From contig CAZHOJ010000006.1 in assembly GCA_964534125.1 (NCBI GenBank), forward strand, positions 124,001 to 188,000: a stretch of 64,000 nucleotides of DNA, read 5' to 3'. Positions 33,415-42,113 of this stretch are shown piece after piece; the first letter of the stretch is position 1; the number at the start of each line of letters is the position of its first letter. Position numbers and translations under genes: made by a program. The DNA comes from 2-02-FULL-55-14 sp964534125. GTDB lineage: Bacteria; Bacteroidota; Ignavibacteria; UBA10030. The notes beneath the pieces were generated by a model. It had not been told where the DNA came from, searched no databases, and saw only the letters and a program-made list of their open reading frames with translations.

Positions 33415-34650
33415 CTATTTGAGCGGAATGAGCGATTTGAGCTTTTCGGGCGTCAGTTTTGCCTCGAGGACCAGAAGCTCTTCCGGGGCCTCCTGTCGCT
33501 GCAGGTCGAGAGTCTTGTATGCAGCGTATGTGCTGAGATCGCCTATGTCCTCGACGCTCCACCGGCGCGCCACAGTGCGGGAGGAGTCGTTGAACGTCTC
33601 TTCCAGGTTCAGGCCGATATCGATAAGAGTTGTTGCACCGTCCTCGGGCTGGCGAAGCAGAGCGTTCCTGATGAGGAGGTCGAATCCGAGCTTCATGTTG
33701 AACGGAAGTCCCTCATAGGTGCTGGTGTCGGCCTGTGCGTAGGAGCCATCGCCGATGACAAGGAACGACCAGAGCAGGGCGAGCGCGTTCACCTTCCGCA
33801 GATGCATCTTCTCCGGATCACCGGGCCATCCGCCCGATTCGATGAGGACCGTGCTTGTCCCCCATCTCTGCACGTTGTCGCCGAATGCACGCGGCTCGAA
33901 TGTGTCGTCCCATCGTGCGATCCGGCCGGGGATGAACTCCGACATTGCGTCAGTGATGGACGCTGAGAGCAGGCGCGCCCGTGAGCGCGTCTCGTTGAAT
34001 CCGCGGGATTCGTCCGTCGGGGGCGCAAGAAGGGCGATGGCGGTCATCTGGCCTGTCGTGCCGACCGTGTACCGTGGGTCCTGATCGTGAAGGTTGAAAC
34101 CAAAGTCAGGCTCGAGGCGGTCTCGCACGCTCTTGAGCGTACGCGCTTCCGGAGTTATGAGCCGAAGAGCATCGCGATTGATGTCGATGTTGTCTGCCGT
34201 GCGGCGGCGAAACCGCTGTGCCCCGTCAGGATTGAGCATCGGGAGAGCATAGACCGTCACCGTGCTGCGGATCTTCGCGACGGCCGGATGGTCCGGATAT
34301 GTCCGGAACAGGGAAAGGATGTCGGCGATGGCCATGGTCGCCGTCGGTTCGTCGCCGTGCATCTGCGACCACAACAGCACTGAGACGGGGCCATTGCCGT
34401 ACCGGTAGAGGTTCAGCGGGCGACCGTCACCCGAACTGCCGACGGCCTCTGCTGTGACCGTCCCGCCGGAGACGGATGGCTCGATCCAGCGGAGGAGGTC
34501 CTCCTGTGTGAACCGCCGGCTGTCGACGCCGGGCACCTTGAACGCTTCGTACATCGTGTCGAGCTCTCGCAGGAGCTCCTGATTGGATTGAGGGGTCATG
34601 GTCTCTTGGAGGGCAAGAACTGCCGCGATAATGAGGAGCGATCGTCTCAT
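33415..34650 (-). CDS. Exported M14-family zinc carboxypeptidase
   Basis: 411 residues with signal peptide (MRRSLLIIAAVLALQETM). Zinc ligands H98 and E101 in SQMHGDEPT, followed by the M14 motifs LPMLNPDGAQR, DNIDINRDA and FGFNLHDQD, and a late ESGGWPGD that may supply the catalytic glutamate region. It should trim C-terminal residues from peptides in the periplasm or outside. ATGA overlap with msrA (34647-34650) puts it in the same operon as MsrA and a serine hydrolase, all exported. Confidence 0.88.
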   Translation of the reverse strand: MRRSLLIIAAVLALQETMTPQSNQELLRELDTMYEAFKVPGVDSRRFTQEDLLRWIEPSVSGGTVTAEAVGSSGDGRPLNLYRYGNGPVSVLLWSQMHGDEPTATMAIADILSLFRTYPDHPAVAKIRSTVTVYALPMLNPDGAQRFRRRTADNIDINRDALRLITPEARTLKSVRDRLEPDFGFNLHDQDPRYTVGTTGQMTAIALLAPPTDESRGFNETRSRARLLSASITDAMSEFIPGRIARWDDTFEPRAFGDNVQRWGTSTVLIESGGWPGDPEKMHLRKVNALALLWSFLVIGDGSYAQADTSTYEGLPFNMKLGFDLLIRNALLRQPEDGATTLIDIGLNLEETFNDSSRTVARRWSVEDIGDLSTYAAYKTLDLQRQEAPEELLVLEAKLTPEKLKSLIPLK

Positions 34651-35243
34651 GGTCGGTCCAGCTTCAGTTTCTTGAGTTTTGGCCGAATGACGAACATGCA
34701 GTAAGGAGCTGATGAATTGTTCCTGTAGTAATCCTGGTGATATGACTCTGCCGGATAGAACGTTTCGAGGTGCGTGATCTCAGTAACGATCGGGTCGGAA
34801 AAGTCCTTCTGTGCCGCCGTCCGCGAGTCCTCCGCGATCTTTCTTTCTTCGTCCGTGGAGCAAAAGATCGCAGACCGGTACTGTGTTCCGACGTCGCCAC
34901 CCTGACGATCGAGCGTCGTCGGGTCATGTGCCTGCCAGAAGACGTCGAGGATCTCACGGTAGGAGACCGTCGAAGGGTCGAATGTCACCTTTGCTACCTC
35001 AGCATGGCCTGTCGTGCCGCTGCAGACCTGCTCGTACGTCGGATCCTTGACATGCCCGCCGGTATACCCGGACTCGACAGAGACGACGCCGGGGATGCGT
35101 TCGAACACAGCTTCGACGCACCAGAAACATCCGCCGCCAAGAACCGCATATGATGTATCAGCCATTGTCTTCCCGGAGTGGGTCGGTGAATCCACAAGCA
35201 TAACGACAGCGATCACAGCGCTGCCGGCGAGGTGGAACATCAT
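34647..35243 (-). CDS. msrA: Peptide methionine sulfoxide reductase A, probably exported
   Basis: 198 residues from the ATG at 35243, which overlaps the serine hydrolase stop (ATGA). Catalytic C39 lies in LGGGCFWCVEAVF; GYTGGHVKDPTYEQVCSGTTGHAE and FWQAHDPTT are classic MsrA motifs, with YYRNNSSAPYC at the end. MsrA reduces methionine-S-sulfoxide in proteins. The 25 residues before the catalytic domain (MMFHLAGSAVIAVVMLVDS) form a signal peptide or anchor, unlike cytosolic MsrA, which fits an envelope repair role. A start at the internal ATG (MADTSYAVL) would give a cytosolic form, but the coupling favours the long one. Confidence 0.94.
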   Translation of the reverse strand: MMFHLAGSAVIAVVMLVDSPTHSGKTMADTSYAVLGGGCFWCVEAVFERIPGVVSVESGYTGGHVKDPTYEQVCSGTTGHAEVAKVTFDPSTVSYREILDVFWQAHDPTTLDRQGGDVGTQYRSAIFCSTDEERKIAEDSRTAAQKDFSDPIVTEITHLETFYPAESYHQDYYRNNSSAPYCMFVIRPKLKKLKLDRP

Positions 35244-36769
35244 TTCTTCCTGAACTGAAGCTCGGTGAACCAAAAATCATTGTTCGGAACATCCAGCACG
35301 AACTCTGTCAGCTCGGCCTTGTCGTTCATGATGAAGCGAACCTTCCCCTTGCCGAACCATGAAAAATCCTTCCGCCAGCTGACCTGGAAAACATCATAAT
35401 GCCAGTGGGTCAGGTCGGCCACGAGGTCGGGATTCGGAAGGAGCCGCAGGACGAGCTTTCCATCCTCGAGGGTCACAGAGGCGTCGCCGTACATCGGCCC
35501 TCCGTACGTTCCTTCGTATGCGGTAAGGTCGAAGGAGGGCTTTGTGCCGGCGACACGCAAACTGTCATCACGCTTCCATCTCGCATCGTCTCGCTCCCGT
35601 GAACGCGCCTGCCGCTCAACGCCTTCTGTATGGTAGTTGCGCCCGGTCTTGCCGATGTACGCATCGAGCACGGTACGTGTGATAGCTCCGGCGATGCCGG
35701 TCATGCTGTTCGTGAGAACAACGATACCCAGTTTCAGGTCCGGCACAAGGAGCGTCTGCGAGAACATGCCGTCATATCCGCCGCCGTGACTCGCGAGCAG
35801 ATATCCGTCGTAGTCCTGCAGACTCCAGCCGAGCCCGTACCCGGAGAAGTTGGTGTACGGATTCTGTTCACGTCCGCGCTGAGAGACGACAAAGTTCGCA
35901 TGGGGCGTCCACATCACCCTCGATTGGCGGTCGCTGTAGATGGTCGTTCCGTTCCAGGTCCCCCGGTTGAGCACAAGCCGCATCCACGCTGACAGGTCCG
36001 AGGCACAGGAAATGATACCGCCCGCAGGCACGGTGCTGTCCCACGGGTACCACGGATACGTGCGGACAGCGCCATCCGCATAGCCGTGCGGTGTGGCGAC
36101 GTTGTCCTCATCCTCCAGGGCGCTCACCGAGAGGACGGTGTGATCCATTCCGAGAGGGTCGAGGATTCGCTCCCGGAGGAATTGCTCCCAGGTCTTTCCG
36201 GACACCTCTTCGATGACCTCCCCTGCGGCAATGTACATGATGTTGGAATACCCGTACCCTGCGCGGAAGGGGAATGCCTGCGGCAGGAAGCGTGCACGCC
36301 GGACGACCTCTTCGCGGGAATATGGCGTCCCGTACCAGATAAGGTCGCCGCTGAACGTGCCGAGACCGATGCGGTGCGACAGCAGGTCGCTGATGCGTGC
36401 ATCCACGCTCACATACGGATCATACAGCTCGAACCACGGTAGGTGCGCTTGGACCTTGTCGTCCCACGTCAGTTTCCCCTCGTCGACAAGCGTGGCAAGC
36501 AGGGCGGCCGTGAAGGCTTTCGTGTTGGAGGCAATGGCGAAGAGGGTCTTGTCATCGACAGGGTCTTCGGACCCGATCTCCCTGACGCCGAATCCCTTCG
36601 ACAATACGACCTCGTTACCCTTGACGATGGCTACCGCCAGGCCGGGCACGCCAAAGTCGATGCGGGCCTTTTCGATCGCAGCATCGATGTCTGCGATGGA
36701 TGGCGTCTGGCCGGCGGCCGGGATGAACAGAAAAAGGGCAAGCAGGAAGGCACGGCTGGTGTATCGCAT
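35240..36769 (-). CDS. Exported serine hydrolase of the beta-lactamase class C / PBP family
   Basis: 509 residues with signal peptide (cleavage after PAAG, residue 20). Catalytic S81-x-x-K84 (ASNTKAF) and Y174-S-N176 (GYGYSNIMY) are present, with a later SHGGGYDG (HxG-type third motif). The C-terminal about 100 residues (from LTAYEGTYGGPMYGDA) resemble DUF3471-like beta-rich domains found after such hydrolases. Members act as esterases, D-aminopeptidases or peptidases; classical beta-lactam hydrolysis need not be assumed. First gene of the minus-strand operon with msrA and the M14 peptidase. Confidence 0.88.
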   Translation of the reverse strand: MRYTSRAFLLALFLFIPAAGQTPSIADIDAAIEKARIDFGVPGLAVAIVKGNEVVLSKGFGVREIGSEDPVDDKTLFAIASNTKAFTAALLATLVDEGKLTWDDKVQAHLPWFELYDPYVSVDARISDLLSHRIGLGTFSGDLIWYGTPYSREEVVRRARFLPQAFPFRAGYGYSNIMYIAAGEVIEEVSGKTWEQFLRERILDPLGMDHTVLSVSALEDEDNVATPHGYADGAVRTYPWYPWDSTVPAGGIISCASDLSAWMRLVLNRGTWNGTTIYSDRQSRVMWTPHANFVVSQRGREQNPYTNFSGYGLGWSLQDYDGYLLASHGGGYDGMFSQTLLVPDLKLGIVVLTNSMTGIAGAITRTVLDAYIGKTGRNYHTEGVERQARSRERDDARWKRDDSLRVAGTKPSFDLTAYEGTYGGPMYGDASVTLEDGKLVLRLLPNPDLVADLTHWHYDVFQVSWRKDFSWFGKGKVRFIMNDKAELTEFVLDVPNNDFWFTELQFRKK

Positions 36770-36903
36770 CGCTTCCTCGGTCTGACGTGAGACATCAAGA
36801 GAACGTCCAATATATCGACTTTTTCACGCCGCATCCATCGGCGGTGTACATAGAAAAGGCGGCCATGAGCCGCCTTTGTAATGAAAGTTCTGCTGATGCG
36901 ATG

Positions 36904-38574
36904 TCAGAACGGCCTGACGAACCGGAAGATGATGACGCCCGGAGCCTTGACGTCCGTGCGCCAGCTGTAGGCGAGGCGGAAGCTTCCACTCCTGTTCGAG
37001 ATGCCGACCCCGAAGTCGTGCGCGAAATCCCCGAAGCCGATGTTGTCGAACCCGCTGGTTGCGGGATCATCTGTCGCGACAGACCGGACAAGACCGGCGT
37101 CGGACATGAACAGGAACGTCAGGCCGCTGAGGATGCTCGCAGGCCAGAAATCGAGCTCATCCAGAAAATCACCGTCGATGATGTACTCGGCGTTCATCAG
37201 GATCATCCGGTTGCCGGCGAAGGTCTTGTAGCGATATGCATGCAGCGTGCCGATACCGCCAAGCTCGAAGAGCTTCTGCGGAGGGAGTATGCCCTCTGCT
37301 GTGCCGACCCGGAGACGAAGGTTCAGATTGTCGTGCCGGCCGATCGGCTGGTAGCGCCGAATATCACCGACGACTGTGTTGAACGAAAAATCGCTTCCCT
37401 TCATACCGCTGCCGATCTCCGCGTTGACATGGAGAGACCATCCTTCGGGACCGAACGCGGTCTTGTCAAAGGTGGTCAGTCCGGCCGATGCGGTGATGCT
37501 ACGCATCTCGCCGTCCTGGATCGGAGGGTTCGGGCGGAACATTTTCTCCCCGCCGAAAAGCGCCCAGTCCGTTCTTTGCTCGAGGGACCGGTATGAGTCG
37601 GCTGAATATCCGACCCGCATCTCGGTGCGCACAAGGCTCCCCTGGGTGTACCAGGCGAGATGACCGGTCACGCCGCGACGGCTGAAGAAATCCAGAAAAT
37701 CCTCATGGATGAAGAACGCCGCCGCAGAGTTCTCGTTCGTGCTGATGATCCAATTGTCCTTCGAATCGGTGAGGCTGTATCCTTCGATGCCGATCTCGAG
37801 CAGATGGTCGCCGGCATCGGAGAGGGCGAACTGCCGGGCGAGGCCGAGGTTGTACCGCCAGGTATGCGACTTGAATCCCCAGCCGAGGCTGCCGAACGCC
37901 GTCCAGGAACGCCTGCTGTCCCAGTAGTATTTTTTGTCCGAGCCGAGGCCGACAAAGAGGCCTTCGACCCGGTTATAGCGCAGGAGCACGTTGTCGATGT
38001 TGGTGCGGTCGAGAGTCCACGGGACGTCGAAGCTGGTGCCGAACGAGCGGTACCGGAAGCGCTTCTCGCGGTACGACGCAGCGGACGACCTCCCGTCCTC
38101 GTGCCCTTCGATGCGCCCGCCGCCGGACTTCACGATCTCACCGTTAATGACGCGGGCATTGCCGGTCACGAGTCCGTCGTCGACGACGTAAAGCGTCCCT
38201 CCAACGACAAGAACATCACCATCCACGGTCCCCCGAACCTCGAGATCGCCGCCTTTGACGATGACGTTCCCTTTGATGACCTCATCCTCCTCGACCACCA
38301 GGTCGCCGCTGGAAGAATGGGCGTAGGCATCGGCCTCAAGGTCAGCCGTCTGCAGGGTCCTCCGGTGCTTCCGGTCTATGGTATCGGGACCGAAGAACTC
38401 CTCGAAGTCGCCGCTGGATATACCACGCGACACTTTTTCAAGGAAGCGATCGATCCGTTCGTTGAGACTTTGCTCGAACGAACCTTCAGGCTCCTCCTCG
38501 ATCCAGCCCGATCGCTGTGCCGGGGCACTCGAGACACACCCCAGGACGAGGATCACTGATATCAGGCGCTGCAT
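36904..38574 (-). CDS. Outer-membrane beta-barrel protein with bactofilin-like N-terminal domain
   Basis: 556 residues, signal peptide 1-19. Residues about 25-85 are charged; about 88-150 carry short repeating beta-turns (GNVIVKGGDLEVRGTVDGDVL, continuing GTLYVVDDGLVTGNARV) as in bactofilin or polymer-forming domains. Residues 170-556 are alternating amphipathic strands ending FRFVRPF, with a terminal Phe as expected of an outer-membrane barrel; the region around GGIGTLHAYRYKTFAGNRM and the C-terminus resemble BamA/surface-antigen barrels. No POTRA domain is seen. Role unknown; single gene. Confidence 0.78.
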   Translation of the reverse strand: MQRLISVILVLGCVSSAPAQRSGWIEEEPEGSFEQSLNERIDRFLEKVSRGISSGDFEEFFGPDTIDRKHRRTLQTADLEADAYAHSSSGDLVVEEDEVIKGNVIVKGGDLEVRGTVDGDVLVVGGTLYVVDDGLVTGNARVINGEIVKSGGGRIEGHEDGRSSAASYREKRFRYRSFGTSFDVPWTLDRTNIDNVLLRYNRVEGLFVGLGSDKKYYWDSRRSWTAFGSLGWGFKSHTWRYNLGLARQFALSDAGDHLLEIGIEGYSLTDSKDNWIISTNENSAAAFFIHEDFLDFFSRRGVTGHLAWYTQGSLVRTEMRVGYSADSYRSLEQRTDWALFGGEKMFRPNPPIQDGEMRSITASAGLTTFDKTAFGPEGWSLHVNAEIGSGMKGSDFSFNTVVGDIRRYQPIGRHDNLNLRLRVGTAEGILPPQKLFELGGIGTLHAYRYKTFAGNRMILMNAEYIIDGDFLDELDFWPASILSGLTFLFMSDAGLVRSVATDDPATSGFDNIGFGDFAHDFGVGISNRSGSFRLAYSWRTDVKAPGVIIFRFVRPF

Positions 38575-38762
38575 GACAGACTCCGCGCAGTGGAAGATTT
38601 CCGCTTCAATTTACGGTTTTGGCAGGGTGTTGTTGCATGTGAGGCATTGAGGAGGGGGCCATGAACCCATGAAATATCGTATATTTACGGTCTCGGGCCT
38701 CGGCATATCTCCTGACAAGCCCGCCCTACGCACAGAGGAAACTTCGCAGGAATCGACGACCT

Positions 38763-39503
38763 ATGAGCCGTCTCCCACGTGTCAATCTTCTCATCAATAT
38801 CGATCATATCGCCACGGTCCGCAATGCCCGCGGAGGGGACTTTCCAGATCCCGTCAAGGCGGCCCGGACGTGCCTGAAGGCCGGAGCAGATGGTGTCGTG
38901 TGTCATTTGCGCGAGGACCGGCGGCATATCCGCGATGAGGATGTGCGGCGCCTGCGAACATCCCTGCGCGCAAAACTCGACCTCGAGATGGCAGCGACGC
39001 CTGAGATCATCTCGGTCGCTCTTCGCACAAAGCCCGACCTGGTCACACTTGTGCCGGAACGACGGCTCGAGCTGACCACCGAGGGAGGGTTGGATGTCGT
39101 GCGGAAGCAGCGGTCGCTCGGCCGCGTCATCAAGCGCTTCCATGCAGCATCCATTCCTGTCAGTCTTTTCATCGATCCGGTCGAACGGCAGATACGGGCC
39201 GCTGCTGCGGTCGGGGCAGACATCGTAGAGATCCACACGGGGGAATATGCGGACGCAACGTCCGCCCGTACGCGTCAGCGCGAGCGGCAGCGGATCGCCC
39301 GCGCTGCGGCGCTGGGAGAAGAGGCGGGGCTCCGGATCCACGCCGGGCACGGGCTCGACTACACGAACACGCGGGCTATCGTCGCGATCCCTCAAATGAG
39401 AGAAGTGAGCATAGGGTATGCTATCATCGCACATGCGCTCGAGGTCGGTCTTCAGAAGGCCGTTGCAACGATGGTGGAGATCGTCCGGAGGGCGCGGCGA
39501 TGA
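38763..39503 (+). CDS. pdxJ: Pyridoxine 5'-phosphate synthase
   Basis: 246 residues, normal for PdxJ. Begins with RVNLLINIDHIATVRNARG, the family signature; also DGVVCHLREDRRHI, LDLEMAATPEI, VTLVPERR.ELTTEGGLDV, and VEIHTGEYA, IHAGHGLDYTN and VSIGYAIIAHAL, which carry the phosphate-binding and catalytic residues. It joins 3-amino-1-hydroxyacetone phosphate and DXP to make pyridoxine 5'-phosphate. A TATCGTATATTTACGG sequence about 85 bases upstream may contain the promoter. No pdxA is nearby. Confidence 0.96.
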   Translation: MSRLPRVNLLINIDHIATVRNARGGDFPDPVKAARTCLKAGADGVVCHLREDRRHIRDEDVRRLRTSLRAKLDLEMAATPEIISVALRTKPDLVTLVPERRLELTTEGGLDVVRKQRSLGRVIKRFHAASIPVSLFIDPVERQIRAAAAVGADIVEIHTGEYADATSARTRQRERQRIARAAALGEEAGLRIHAGHGLDYTNTRAIVAIPQMREVSIGYAIIAHALEVGLQKAVATMVEIVRRARR

Positions 39504-39564
39504 GATGGAAAGAAGCGAGAAGGGAGTAGAGAGAAGGGGGGAAGAGGAACAGTACAAAAGGATT

Positions 39565-39590
39565 GGGGTCCGGTGAGGTTGCCGGACCCC
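39565..39590. terminator. Hairpin terminator between convergent genes
   Basis: 9-bp stem GGGGTCCGG/CCGGACCCC with an 8-base loop. The minus-strand side is followed by AATCCTTTTGT, so it may serve the oxidoreductase gene, while the plus side follows pdxJ and is followed by GTTGT. Convergent genes make a shared terminator likely. Confidence 0.65.
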
Positions 39591-39605
39591 GTTGTATGTA
39601 CTGGC

Positions 39606-40586
39606 CTATGTCCCCGGGCGGAGCATCTTGTCGAGGATCCGCTGGTTGATCAGGCCCTCTTCGCCCGTCACAGGGGGCGGAGTGCCGTTCCGCACGGCCT
39701 CGACGAACTGCCGGACCTCCTCGGCATACAGGAAGGGGACCTCGATCTCCTCGACCTGCGGCAGCTGTGGTTCGCCGTCGGCGCCGCGGACCTTGTGAAG
39801 ATGAACAACGATGCCGCTCTTGGTAAAATCGAATGCCGAGAGGGTCCCCTCCGTACCGCGTATCTCTATGAAAGAGCGGCGGTACGGGCCGTCGAACGAG
39901 CAGTAGATCGATGCCGTGGTCCCGCGCGAGAACGAGAGGCTGGATGAGGCCGTTCGCTCGGTCACGGTTGCGGTCGGGCGGGGCGAGACGACACCCCGCA
40001 CTGCGGTGACCTCGTCCTCCAGAACGAAGCGGATGGTATCGAGACAGTGGACCCCGATATCATGGACAGGACCACCGCCAGCTATCTTGCGGTCGAAGAG
40101 CCATGTGCGCTGGCTCTTCCGGTGGTCGTAGAAGAACTCTGTCGAGACGTGTACGACCTGTCCGATGTACCCTTCAGCGATCAGGGCTTTCATCCGGGTC
40201 ACGACAGGTGAGAGCCGGACCATGTTCCCGACCATGAGGGCGACCCCGTGCTTCTTGCAGGCACGCACCATGTTCTGCGCCTGGGCAACCGTCGTGGCCA
40301 TCGGTTTCTCGACGAGAACATGTTTGCCTGCCGCAGCGGCCGTGAGGGTCTCCTTTGCGTGCTCGCTGTTTGCAGACGCGATGAACACTGCGTCGACATC
40401 GGGATGCCGCACGAGCTCTTTCACAGAACTGAACGCGTGCGTGATGCCGTGGATTGTCGCCTTCTCCTGGGCCTGTTCAAGCGACCGCTTCTGGATGGCT
40501 GTGACGTCGGCGACGCCGGATGAACGGATACCCGGAAGGATGGCCTTCTCAGCGAACTCACCGAAACCAATGATGCCGAATCGCAT
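39606..40586 (-). CDS. Gfo/Idh/MocA-family NAD(P)-dependent oxidoreductase
   Basis: 326 residues from the ATG at 40586 (GGGAGGAC 5 bases upstream). Rossmann motif FGIIGFGEFAEKAILPG, then VFIASANSEHAKETLTAAAAGKHVLVEKPMA with the EKP motif of the family, and GGGPVHDIGVHCLDTIRFVL, where the catalytic His region lies. It oxidises a sugar or inositol-like hydroxyl group using NAD(P); exact substrate not deducible. Single gene, divergent from the antiporter at 40781. Confidence 0.9.
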   Translation of the reverse strand: MRFGIIGFGEFAEKAILPGIRSSGVADVTAIQKRSLEQAQEKATIHGITHAFSSVKELVRHPDVDAVFIASANSEHAKETLTAAAAGKHVLVEKPMATTVAQAQNMVRACKKHGVALMVGNMVRLSPVVTRMKALIAEGYIGQVVHVSTEFFYDHRKSQRTWLFDRKIAGGGPVHDIGVHCLDTIRFVLEDEVTAVRGVVSPRPTATVTERTASSSLSFSRGTTASIYCSFDGPYRRSFIEIRGTEGTLSAFDFTKSGIVVHLHKVRGADGEPQLPQVEEIEVPFLYAEEVRQFVEAVRNGTPPPVTGEEGLINQRILDKMLRPGT

Positions 40587-40780
40587 GATCGTCCTCCCTG
40601 GTTCTGGATTGTTGACCTCCTCGGTGTAACGTAACAAACGGCGGACGGTGAATCAAAGAAGAAACGGAAGGACGGGAGGAGACACGGAATGCCGTCCGAT
40701 ACCCGAGCCGGTATCATAAAAGGGAAAAAAGAAGTAGAATGAACACAATTCGCAATTCTTAGAATCTCCCGCGATCCTGC

Positions 40781-42013
40781 ATGCACGAGCTGGCACCAGC
40801 GATCATATCGATAGGCCTCCTTGTCTTTCTGGCGCACGCTTTCGTGGCGTTGTTCAAGCGCACCCGTGTGCCGGATGTCCTGTGGCTCATTCTGATCGGC
40901 GTGGTCGCCGGGCCGGTGTTCGGCATTGTGCGGCCGGAAGACTTCGGGAAGACGGGCCAGGTGTTCACGACCATCGCCCTCGTTGTTATCCTCTTTGAAG
41001 GGGGGCTGGACATCCGCATCCCCGAGCTGATGTCGTCGTGGAAGAACACGATCGTGGTGACGGTCCTGTCGTACATCCTCGGCTGGGTCCTGCTTGCCGG
41101 GCTGGCGTATGTCTTCCTTCCACTGGATGTCCGGGAAGCCCTGTATGTGGGGGCCGTTCTGGCGGGTCCTGCCCCGTCGGTGATCATCCCCCTCGCCCGG
41201 CTGATGAAGATCTCCGACAAGACGCGGACGACACTGACGCTTGAGTCTCCCCTGGGCGAGGCGATCTGCATTATCGTTGCACTGGCGATCCTCCAGTCGT
41301 TTGAGCTCCGTGAGTTCCAGGTCGGGCAATTCCTCGGGGGTATGATCGCAGCGTTCATCTTTGCGCTGATGCTGGGTGCAGCCTCAGGATTCGGCTGGTC
41401 CCTGCTCCTGACGCGCGTCCGCCAGCTGCGGAACGCCATCTTTCTTACACCATCAGCTGTGTTCCTCGTCTACGGTATTGCAGAGTTCCTGGGGTACAGC
41501 GGCCCGATCGCTGCCCTTGCGTTCGGGGTTGTCCTGGGGAATGCCGCATCACTCCCGACCCCCCTGCTCAGGGGAAGAACGGAACTGGCGCCGGTGGAGA
41601 GCAGCGACACCGAAAAGGCCTTCTTCGCGGAGGTCGCATTCCTGGTCAAGACGTTCTTCTTCGTGTTCCTCGGCATCTCGATCCAGTTCTCAGACAAGAT
41701 CGCACTTGCGGTGAGCCTCATTCTGGTCGGAGGATTGCTGTTGTCGCGGTATGCGAGCATCAAATTCATTTCCCATCGGGGAGATATCACACGTGAAGAG
41801 GTGATGCAGATGTCCGTCCTCATCCCGAAAGGCACTGCTGCCGCCGTGCTTGCGAGCCTTCCCCTGCAGCTCGGGCTCGGTGGCGGGGATGAGATACGGG
41901 ACGTCGTGTATGGGGTCGTCTTCCTGAGCATCGTACTGACGGCGCTGCTGATCTTCCTCATGGAAAAGACTCCGACGCTGAGAACCTCGCCGCAGCCTCC
42001 TGCTTCCGATTAG
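40781..42013 (+). CDS. Cation/proton antiporter (CPA superfamily)
   Basis: 410 residues, about 11-13 membrane helices, ending in a short polar tail. Typical features: FEGGLDIRIPEL, VLAGPAPSVIIPLARL, TLTLESPLGEAICIIVALAI, FGVVLGNAASLPTP, and FLGISIQFS. In NhaP-type proteins the fifth helix reads ESxxND; here the corresponding stretch is ESPLGE, so the conserved Asn-Asp pair is replaced by Gly-Glu, which may change ion stoichiometry. Exchanges Na+ or K+ for H+ across the inner membrane. No RCK/TrkA domain attached. Confidence 0.85.
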   Translation: MHELAPAIISIGLLVFLAHAFVALFKRTRVPDVLWLILIGVVAGPVFGIVRPEDFGKTGQVFTTIALVVILFEGGLDIRIPELMSSWKNTIVVTVLSYILGWVLLAGLAYVFLPLDVREALYVGAVLAGPAPSVIIPLARLMKISDKTRTTLTLESPLGEAICIIVALAILQSFELREFQVGQFLGGMIAAFIFALMLGAASGFGWSLLLTRVRQLRNAIFLTPSAVFLVYGIAEFLGYSGPIAALAFGVVLGNAASLPTPLLRGRTELAPVESSDTEKAFFAEVAFLVKTFFFVFLGISIQFSDKIALAVSLILVGGLLLSRYASIKFISHRGDITREEVMQMSVLIPKGTAAAVLASLPLQLGLGGGDEIRDVVYGVVFLSIVLTALLIFLMEKTPTLRTSPQPPASD

Positions 42014-42113
42014 CGTTGTTGGTCGTCTCTGCCGCTTGTCCAGGACATATGCGATGAACGAGTTGTATGCTGACACAAGGACCATCAACCCACACACACG
42101 GGAGACCTGACAC

